Assembly (NCBI GenBank): GCA_945860325.1
Contig: CAMARL010000099.1
Coordinates: forward strand, 1 to 6,936
Source: Spirosoma fluviale
Lineage (GTDB): Bacteria; Bacteroidota; Bacteroidia; Cytophagales; Spirosomataceae
DNA length: 6,936 bases
Direction: 5' to 3'
Shown: positions 1 through 5,686 of the stretch, piece after piece
Layout of the letters: the number at the start of each line of letters is the position of its first letter
How positions within the stretch are numbered: position 1 is the stretch's first letter
The notes under the pieces: model-generated
Told to the model about the DNA's origin: nothing
Seen by the model: the letters and a program-made list of their open reading frames with translations, nothing else
Databases searched by the model: none
Made by a program: the position numbers and the translations under genes

Positions 1-1721
1 AAACAAATGAATCAAAGGATGTGCAGGCCTATCCTACCCTCAACCTTGCCATCGAGCCAAAAGACATGAAATACCGCTTCAATTGGAATGCACCAATTGT
101 GGTATCACCCCATGATCCAAAAACAATTTACCATGCAGGGAATGTATTGTTAAAGTCAACCAATGGTGGAATGAGTTGGGATGCCATCAGCGGAGACCTC
201 ACACGCAATGACAAATCAAAACAAGGACCAGGAGGAATTCCATTCACCAACGAAGGTGCAGGAGGAGAGAATTACAATACGATCTTTTACGTCGCTGAAT
301 CTACGCTTGAGAAAGGCGTAATCTGGACAGGCAGTGATTGTGGTTTGGTGAATGTGACCTTGGATGGTGGTAAAACATGGACCAATGTAACCCCAGCTGA
401 TCTTCCAGAATCACAAATCAATAGCATTGAGCTTTCTGGGTTCGACAAAGGCGTGGCTTATATTTCAGCAACGAGATATAAGTTGAATGATTATGGGGCT
501 TATGCATACAAGACCGCTGAATATGGTAAAACTTGGACAAAAATAAACAAGGGCGTAAAGCCGGATGATTTTATCAAAGTAATCCGGGAGGATACCAAGA
601 ACAAAAGCATTTTGTTTGCGGGCAGTGAAAGAGGATTTTACCTTTCTACAGATGCCGGCAGCAGCTGGCAGCCTTTCCAATTAAATCTACCGATTGTACC
701 TGTCACTGATTTGATGATCCGAGACAATGATCTTGTGGCAGCTACAGCGGGCAGGGCTTTTTGGATTCTTGATGATTTGGGAGCCATCCAACAAGCTGCA
801 TCTGCTTCGGCAGTCACCTTATTTTCACCAAAGCCTGCTTACAAGTTTGGTGGTGGCACGGGATTGCCGGAAGCAAAATACAGTGCTGGGCAAAATGCCC
901 CAGAAGGTGTGATACTTGACTACATCCTTCCTGAGGTGACAGACAGCACCTCGGTAACCTTAACAATTACGGATGCATCCGGTAAGCTGATTCGAACTTA
1001 CTCCAATAAAAAAGACGCATCCTATGTAAAATATCCGGGTGGTCCCGCAGCAGCTACCTTACTGAGTGCTAAGAAAGGGCACAATCGTTTCTTATGGAAC
1101 CTGAGAAATGAAAACATTATGCCGGATGTAAAGAACGTTTTTGTTTACGGAAGCTATGATGGCTATGCAGTTCCTCCAGGAAAATACAAGGCGCAATTAA
1201 ATTTCAATGGAACCATTTCAGAGACGGAAATGATTGTGTTGGCCAATCCTACCATTTCTGCAACAGCAACTAATTGGGCCGAACAGCAGCAAATTCTTTC
1301 TTCTATTACTACTTCAATAAGTGAAATGCATCAACAGGTAAATGAGCTACGGAAAATTAGAAAACAGCTTGCGCACCATAGCGATATTCTTAATGGCGTG
1401 AAACCTGCAGAAAAAGTTTTGGTTGAAGCCAAGAAACTAATTGAAGGGATTGATGCTTGGGAGTCAAACATCGTGGAGGGTAGAATTCAAAACGGGCAAG
1501 ACGTCATCAACTGGCCGAGCAAACTCAATGTTGAATTCTTCAATATAAAGAGACTTGCCGATGCTGCTGATCCAAGAATTACACAAGGAATAAAAGCCAG
1601 GTTGGCTGATTTGCAAGCACAATGGAATGCAGAAAAAGGTAAACTTGAGGCAATCAAAAAATCCGTTGCTGCCTACAATTCACTGTATAAATCTCAGCAG
1701 CTCGAAGCACTCATTTTTTAA
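1..1721 (+). CDS. VPS10/sortilin-like BNR-repeat protein (glycosyl hydrolase-like), C-terminal part, 5' truncated
   Basis: The frame is open to the left edge: codons for TNESKD precede the GTG at 21, so that GTG is not a credible start and the N-terminus, presumably with a signal peptide, lies outside. Numbering from the GTG, four Asp-box (BNR) motifs of the S-x-D-x-G-x-x-W type are visible at about 45-53, 112-120, 164-172 and 208-216. The stretches WNAPIVVSPHDP, SGDLTRND and the AGRAFWILDD segment (243-252) are typical of Bacteroidota VPS10/sortilin-like beta-propeller proteins, often annotated as glycosyl hydrolase. After the propeller comes a beta-rich Ig/FlgD-like region (about 295-410, with GHNRFLWNLR and PPGKYKAQL), then a helical C-terminal tail (about 420-566). 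Such proteins are usually large and exported. Substrate and enzymatic activity are unknown, and no hydrolase active site can be assigned here. The gene is convergent to the downstream operon, so a functional link is not suggested. Family confidence is high; function is not known. Confidence 0.88.
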   Translation, partial: TNESKDVQAYPTLNLAIEPKDMKYRFNWNAPIVVSPHDPKTIYHAGNVLLKSTNGGMSWDAISGDLTRNDKSKQGPGGIPFTNEGAGGENYNTIFYVAESTLEKGVIWTGSDCGLVNVTLDGGKTWTNVTPADLPESQINSIELSGFDKGVAYISATRYKLNDYGAYAYKTAEYGKTWTKINKGVKPDDFIKVIREDTKNKSILFAGSERGFYLSTDAGSSWQPFQLNLPIVPVTDLMIRDNDLVAATAGRAFWILDDLGAIQQAASASAVTLFSPKPAYKFGGGTGLPEAKYSAGQNAPEGVILDYILPEVTDSTSVTLTITDASGKLIRTYSNKKDASYVKYPGGPAAATLLSAKKGHNRFLWNLRNENIMPDVKNVFVYGSYDGYAVPPGKYKAQLNFNGTISETEMIVLANPTISATATNWAEQQQILSSITTSISEMHQQVNELRKIRKQLAHHSDILNGVKPAEKVLVEAKKLIEGIDAWESNIVEGRIQNGQDVINWPSKLNVEFFNIKRLADAADPRITQGIKARLADLQAQWNAEKGKLEAIKKSVAAYNSLYKSQQLEALIF

Positions 1722-1732
1722 AAAATAGAAAA

Positions 1733-1780
1733 GGGGTTCGCAAGTACGGAACAGATTGTGGTTTCTTACTTGCTAATCCC
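1733..1780 (-). terminator. probable intrinsic terminator of the minus-strand operon
   Basis: On the minus strand, GGGATTAGCAAGTA (1780-1767) can pair with TACTTGCGAACCCC (1746-1733). That is a 14-position stem with one mismatch and one G-U wobble around a 20-nt loop, which can itself close further (AAC/GTT). It is followed directly by the T-rich run TTTTCTATTTTTT (1732-1720). This is the arrangement of a Rho-independent terminator for transcripts coming from the YitT gene, whose stop lies about 120 nt upstream. On the plus strand the hairpin is followed only by a weak T-poor tract, so termination of the VPS10-like gene here is less certain. The stem was paired by hand; no folding energy was computed. 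Confidence 0.6.
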
Positions 1781-1829
1781 TTACTCGTCCTAATTTAAGG
1801 TTACTGTAAGTACCCCTAAAATTCGGACT

Positions 1830-1863
1830 GGTTATAAGTTGGCAAAACCACTAACTTAGAGCC
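1830..1863. repeat. second intergenic inverted repeat (hairpin of unknown role)
   Basis: GGTTATAAGTTGG (1830-1842) pairs with CTAACTTAGAGCC (1851-1863) across an 8-nt loop, giving 13 positions with one mismatch and two wobbles. Neither strand shows a T-run directly after it, so it is not a classical intrinsic terminator. Lying between two convergent 3' ends, it might protect mRNA ends or act as a weak pause site. That role is inference only. Confidence 0.4.
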
Positions 1864-1900
1864 AATCCTATGAAGAAAACCCCTTTCAATACAAGGAAAA

Positions 1901-2776
1901 TTAAGAATGGTTTCCTTTTCTTTTCAAAATAACACCACCAGCAGCCTCTTTGATGGTAGTGGTGAATATGAATGCTTTAGGATCACATTCCAAAACTAAA
2001 TTTCTCAACTGCCTTACTTCAAAGCGTGTCATGATCGTATATAAAATATCAGTTGGATGACTTACATCAAAACTACCTTTCATAAAACCCCGCTCTCCTT
2101 TGTAAACAGTAATTCCTTTCCCCATCTGCATGACAACTGCTTTTTTTATTTCCTCATGATTTTTAGAAATGATTGTAACCCCGATGTATTCTTCTAAACC
2201 TTCCACTATGTAATCCATAGTACGTGTTGCAATGAAATAAGTCAGCATCGCGTAAAGGGCTGTTACCATGCCTAATCCTATAGCGGCAATCAAAAACAAG
2301 ACTATATTAATGCCTAGGATTATTTCAGAAATCGAAAATCCAGAGCGCCTTAAGGTATAAAGGGCCAAAACTTCGATGCCATCGATGGCGCATCCACCAC
2401 GCATCCCTAATCCAATTCCAATACCTAAAAACACACCCCCAAAAATTGAAATCAATAATTTGTCAGAGGTAATGACTGGATAAGGAATAAAAGTCAACAC
2501 CAAAGCAAGTACTATTACGGCTAAGAAACTTCGTATAGCGAAATCTTTATTTACAAGAAAGCCACCAAGAATTATAAAGGGAACATTACACAAAATAATT
2601 AAGATGGAAATAGGAATATGGTAGGTTTCATGAATCAATAGCGCAAGACCAGTGACACCTCCATCTAAAAAGTGATTGGGAACTAAAAAACTTTTCAAGG
2701 CAAATCCAGCAAAAAGAACACCTGCCAAGCCAATACTAAAATCCTTAATGTAATCTCCGACTGAAATTTTACTCAT
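1901..2776 (-). CDS. YitT family membrane protein (YitT_membrane/DUF161 + DUF2179)
   Basis: A 291-residue protein of normal length for the YitT family. Hydrophobic segments are visible at about 12-30, 36-48, 54-75, 81-98, 107-125 and 148-184. The family-like NHFLDGGVTGLALLI (34-48) and RGGCAIDGIEVLALY (126-140) motifs lie between them; the second replaces the more usual GGxTGGTDI-type motif with GGCAIDGIE. The tail, about 200-280, is a cytosolic-type alpha/beta domain matching DUF2179 (ITVYKGERGFM, then LYTIMTRFEVRQL). YitT proteins are inner-membrane proteins of unknown transport or sensing function. The ATG at 2776 overlaps the cyclase stop by 4 nt (ATGA), so translation is probably coupled and this is the last gene of the operon. 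Position suggests it may act downstream of, or in parallel with, the cyclase, but nothing in the sequence proves it. Family assignment is secure; function is unknown. Confidence 0.93.
   Translation of the reverse strand: MSKISVGDYIKDFSIGLAGVLFAGFALKSFLVPNHFLDGGVTGLALLIHETYHIPISILIILCNVPFIILGGFLVNKDFAIRSFLAVIVLALVLTFIPYPVITSDKLLISIFGGVFLGIGIGLGMRGGCAIDGIEVLALYTLRRSGFSISEIILGINIVLFLIAAIGLGMVTALYAMLTYFIATRTMDYIVEGLEEYIGVTIISKNHEEIKKAVVMQMGKGITVYKGERGFMKGSFDVSHPTDILYTIMTRFEVRQLRNLVLECDPKAFIFTTTIKEAAGGVILKRKGNHS
2773..2776 (-). other. ATGA stop/start overlap coupling cyclase and YitT genes
   Basis: The minus strand reads ATGA here: the ATG starts the YitT gene and the TGA ends the cyclase gene. 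The leader before this ATG has no clear Shine-Dalgarno, so re-initiation by ribosomes leaving the cyclase gene is the likely way of starting. Confidence 0.85.
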
Positions 2777-4884
2777 GAATACTTTTCGATTAATGCCTGT
2801 AAATGATTCTTCTTTTGTTCAGTTCTTAATTCTATCGAAGTTTTCGTAAAATAGTGATGATTTCGAATAAACTTAATCTGAATTTGATCCCAATCCGATT
2901 CGAGAAGTAAATTATTTTGATGGCTTAGTTCCTTGAATAAAAGATCTGCAATCACTGGGAAATCAGCTCTCCCCAAATAATCTAGATCAGCATCAGCAAG
3001 AATTTGCCCCAACAAATCAGTGGGTTGCTGTGGGATTTTGGTTGCCAAAATCATATCACAAACACTGCTAATTTGCTTTTTATCGAACCCTAGGTGGCCT
3101 AGACTATTCTGCGCTAATTTGCATGAAATTTCTTCATGACCAATAGATTTTTCCAAAAATCCAGTATCATGAAATAATGCTGCAACTTGAATTAATTCCA
3201 AATCGCTGTCAGACACACCTTCTGATAGCGCAATATTCCGGGAGGTTCGAAATACATCCAGCGTATGTGAAATGGAATGGTAATAAAGTTCAGGAGCTAA
3301 TTTGAGTAGCAATTCCAAAACAATATCAAATGTAGCGATTACTCTAGGTGAACAGTTGCATTTTATAAGTGAGAAAATGGATACCTCGTTTTCTTTTCCC
3401 TTAACCATGATGGAATCCAATCTTTGAAAATCAAAAATTCCATAATTAATTACTTCCAAATATACTGCTTCTGATACTAGAATTTGACCTGATTTCGCAT
3501 TGGAGCATAATCGAGAGGCTAAATTTACAGCATCACCAATCACTGTATAATTCATTTGGTCTTTGGATCCAATATTACCTGCAATAGTCTTCCCTCTATT
3601 GATACCAATTCCTATTTCAATGGGAATAGCACCCATTTCTCTTCTATTGGCATTAAAATCTTCAAGTAACTTTTGCATTTCTAGTGCTGTAAGCAATGCT
3701 CTCTTGGTGTCATCATAGCCATAAATGGGAGCACCATAGATAACCATTAACTCATCACCAATTATTTTATCTAAGGTTCCGTTGTACTTAAAAACAACCT
3801 CGATCATTAAATCAAAATAGGCATTCAACGTCTTTACAACATCTATAGGCTGCATATTTTCGCTCATTCGGGTAAATCCACGAATATCACTAAACAGGGT
3901 GGTAACAGTTAATTCCTGCCCTCCTAAGTTCAGTAGATCCTCATTTTCCAATAATTTGTCGACAATTTGTTTGGAGACGTATTTTTTGAATGTGGATTTT
4001 AATTTATCCAAATTAGAAAGATCTTCCATGGCCACTACAGAACCAATGGGCTCATTTAAATCATTAAGTAATGGCGATACCGATATATTAACTGCAGTAT
4101 TTTTTCCATTACAAATTAATTGAACATCCGTAGAAGAGATCGTCCTCACCTCTTCCTCACACTTCGCTAGAAGCTCATGAATTACATCATTTGATTCAAA
4201 TACATACTCGTAGTGATTCCCTATTACTTGTTCTCTCTCCAAATTAATAATCTTAGATGCGGCCTTATTGATGTGATTAATTTCACCCATCAAATTTGTG
4301 GTGAACACACCAGTAACAATTGATTCCATGACATTATCATTGAAGGTTTTAGCTTCTTTGATATTTTCAAGCAATTTGATGTTATTATACGCAACCGCTG
4401 CCTGCATAGCAATGGCTGAGAGCATGTTAGCATCCGAATCATCAAAGACAGAAACTCCAGCCCTAGACTCCTTATCAAATAGAATAAGTACACCTAGAAG
4501 GTCTTTTTTATCCACTAAGGGAGTGATTAGACCATAGGTACAATTCGTTTTAATTAAAAAAGGATCCGAAGCAATTTCTACAAGTAGTGACTTTCTATTT
4601 TTATTTAATTCATTGAAGAAGCCTTTATTTTTTTTGAATATAATGCCTTTTAATACGGCTACATCAATATTAAATTCGGCCTCAATTTGAAATAAATCTG
4701 AATTGTAATCCTTTATAAGGATTATACCAGAAGAAGCATTTAATACTGCACAAGATTTAATTAATATTTCTTGCAACAATGTGGCAATATTCTCATAGGA
4801 GTTTAATTCATTAGTAATATCTAATAAAGTCTCTAATTCAAGATACTTTTTATTTAATTCATTAATGTCAAATTGATTATTCAT
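2773..4884 (-). CDS. GAF-PAS-class III adenylate cyclase-HD domain protein
   Basis: A 703-residue soluble signalling protein with no membrane segment. Domains in order: GAF (about 17-170); a short helical linker; PAS (about 180-290); a cyclase-transducer-like helix (LKSTFKKYVSKQIVDKLL, 295-312); a class III nucleotidyl cyclase domain (about 322-508); and an HD phosphohydrolase domain (about 530-690). The cyclase active site appears complete: metal-binding Asp333 (FSDIRGFT) and Asp377 (IIGDE), adenine-selecting Lys373 and Thr447 (YTVIGDAVN), and transition-state Asn454 and Arg458 (NLASR). Lys plus Thr points to ATP rather than GTP, and Thr in place of Asp is the class IIIb pattern. The HD part has His536/His540 (YYHSISH), His572-Asp573 (FHDTGF), His583 (GHEE) and Asp631/Asp633 (ADADLDYLG), so metal binding looks intact; its substrate is unknown. 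The gene follows a STAS gene (1-nt overlap) and precedes a YitT gene (4-nt overlap). Making cAMP is a strong prediction; degradation of a nucleotide by the HD domain is inference. Confidence 0.95.
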   Translation of the reverse strand: MNNQFDINELNKKYLELETLLDITNELNSYENIATLLQEILIKSCAVLNASSGIILIKDYNSDLFQIEAEFNIDVAVLKGIIFKKNKGFFNELNKNRKSLLVEIASDPFLIKTNCTYGLITPLVDKKDLLGVLILFDKESRAGVSVFDDSDANMLSAIAMQAAVAYNNIKLLENIKEAKTFNDNVMESIVTGVFTTNLMGEINHINKAASKIINLEREQVIGNHYEYVFESNDVIHELLAKCEEEVRTISSTDVQLICNGKNTAVNISVSPLLNDLNEPIGSVVAMEDLSNLDKLKSTFKKYVSKQIVDKLLENEDLLNLGGQELTVTTLFSDIRGFTRMSENMQPIDVVKTLNAYFDLMIEVVFKYNGTLDKIIGDELMVIYGAPIYGYDDTKRALLTALEMQKLLEDFNANRREMGAIPIEIGIGINRGKTIAGNIGSKDQMNYTVIGDAVNLASRLCSNAKSGQILVSEAVYLEVINYGIFDFQRLDSIMVKGKENEVSIFSLIKCNCSPRVIATFDIVLELLLKLAPELYYHSISHTLDVFRTSRNIALSEGVSDSDLELIQVAALFHDTGFLEKSIGHEEISCKLAQNSLGHLGFDKKQISSVCDMILATKIPQQPTDLLGQILADADLDYLGRADFPVIADLLFKELSHQNNLLLESDWDQIQIKFIRNHHYFTKTSIELRTEQKKNHLQALIEKYS

Positions 4885-4886
4885 TA
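4882..4886 (-). other. TAATG stop/start overlap coupling STAS and cyclase genes
   Basis: On the minus strand the TAA stop of the STAS gene shares one base with the ATG of the cyclase gene (TAATG). No Shine-Dalgarno is evident upstream of this ATG. The arrangement favours coupled translation and supports the choice of this ATG as the cyclase start. Confidence 0.8.
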
Positions 4887-5225
4887 CAAACCATTCACTG
4901 CTTCATCCTCAGTCTCAAATACAGTTGAATATTTAGTAAGCCCCATAATATTAAAGGTCTTTGACACAATAGGTGCAAGATTATAGTAGCCGATTTTACC
5001 ATCCACTTCTTGCAGTTTTTCGATGATTTCAATCAATATAGAAACTCCAATACTATTGACTACCTTCGTCCCCGCCATATTAATCAAAAATTTGGTTTGC
5101 CCCATATCTATTTTTTCATAACAAATGGTAGAGATGGCTATACCACCCTCATTATTTAAATACCCATCTGTTTCAATAATAACTATTTGGTTTATTTCTT
5201 TGGTACTTTTGATAAATCCATTCAT
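4884..5225 (-). CDS. STAS-domain anti-sigma factor antagonist-like protein (RsbV/SpoIIAA type)
   Basis: A 113-residue single STAS domain, normal size for RsbV/SpoIIAA proteins. The signature loop preceding the phosphorylation helix reads VVNSIGVSILIEI (55-67). It corresponds to the D-S-S-G loop of SpoIIAA, with Asn57 in place of Asp, a conserved candidate phospho-acceptor Ser58, Ile59 in place of Ser, and Gly60. In the known family the unphosphorylated STAS protein binds the HATPase kinase and frees that kinase's partner; phosphorylation by the kinase ends this, and a SpoIIE-type phosphatase restores it. Both candidate enzymes are encoded just upstream in the same operon. The start ATG at 5225 is 12 nt after the HATPase stop, with an A/T-rich leader and no clear Shine-Dalgarno. 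The output partner is not identifiable from this gene; the cyclase immediately downstream is the most suggestive candidate. Confidence 0.88.
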   Translation of the reverse strand: MNGFIKSTKEINQIVIIETDGYLNNEGGIAISTICYEKIDMGQTKFLINMAGTKVVNSIGVSILIEIIEKLQEVDGKIGYYNLAPIVSKTFNIMGLTKYSTVFETEDEAVNGL

Positions 5226-5237
5226 GTCTATAATAAT

Positions 5238-5660
5238 TTAGTTTTTAATATTTTTTTTCATTGTTACTGTTGTCCCTTCACCATTAGATTCGAATTCTAC
5301 AGAATCCATCAGCGCCTGAATAAGCTGCAAACCCCAGCCACGCTTGCGCTCATTCTTACCTATTTTATTCTCAATCTTTGGGATTTCAACCTTAGTTTTA
5401 TCAAATCCAATACCTTGATCAATTACTTTCACAATCAAAGAATCCTCCTCAATTAAAAAGTGAATAAATACATTGTTTTCGGTCTTTGAATGTTCAAAAG
5501 CATTGATGCAGGCTTCAATCAATGCCATACTTATCTCCCCACTTTGCTCTTCGGAAAGATCCATGTGATTAGCGATCACTTCGGCGGTTTGCGTTGCTAT
5601 TAACTCCATATTGGGTAGTATTGGCAACTTCAGTTCAACTACTGGTACTAGTTTTTTCAT
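5238..5660 (-). CDS. RsbW/SpoIIAB-like HATPase (anti-sigma factor/serine kinase type)
   Basis: A 140-residue GHKL ATP-binding domain (HATPase_c_2) without receiver, dimerization or membrane parts, the size of RsbW/SpoIIAB proteins. The N-box is visible as EACINAFEHS (49-58, with Glu49, Asn53 and His57), the G1 box as DQGIGFD (81-87), and the G2 region as KRGWGLQLI (106-114). The beta-strand end (EGTTVTMKK) closes the fold. In the family, such proteins phosphorylate a STAS antagonist on Ser and sequester a target, classically a sigma factor. It sits between the SpoIIE-type phosphatase gene (26-nt gap) and the STAS gene (12-nt gap), the expected companions. No sigma factor gene is in the window, so its target may lie elsewhere or may not be a sigma factor. 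The ATG at 5660 is chosen because the MKKL start fits family length; the leader is nearly all A/T. Confidence 0.9.
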   Translation of the reverse strand: MKKLVPVVELKLPILPNMELIATQTAEVIANHMDLSEEQSGEISMALIEACINAFEHSKTENNVFIHFLIEEDSLIVKVIDQGIGFDKTKVEIPKIENKIGKNERKRGWGLQLIQALMDSVEFESNGEGTTVTMKKNIKN

Positions 5661-5686
5661 ATAAAATTTATTTTAAATTTTCATTT

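Noticed and set aside
21..23. GTG at 21 as start of the VPS10-like protein
   Set aside because: The frame is open upstream to the window edge (TNESKD codons), and the first residues already lie inside the conserved propeller region; the gene is cut by the window.
465..912. Small open frames (465-680 minus, 727-912 plus) inside the VPS10-like gene
   Set aside because: They overlap a clearly coding frame with Asp-box repeats, have no recognisable motifs, and are best explained by chance.
1733..1887. Mobile-element ends or an attachment site in the inverted repeats of the spacer
   Set aside because: No transposase or integrase, no target-site duplication and no tRNA are present; the main hairpin is better explained as a terminator.
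3899..4537. Plus-strand open frames of 74 and 79 codons inside the cyclase gene, and a 67-codon minus frame at 4290-4493
   Set aside because: They lie fully inside the well-supported GAF-PAS-cyclase gene in other frames and show no recognisable domain; they are shadows.
5226..5237. Internal promoter in the short gaps of the operon (5226-5237 and 5661-5686)
   Set aside because: The gaps are 12 and 26 nt of A/T-rich sequence with no visible Bacteroidota TTTG/TAnnTTTG pair; they fit simple operon spacers.
5187..5456. 89-codon plus-strand open frame across the HATPase/STAS junction
   Set aside because: It is antisense to two genes with conserved motifs, has no family features, and shows an amino-acid pattern typical of reverse-complement reading of AT-rich genes.
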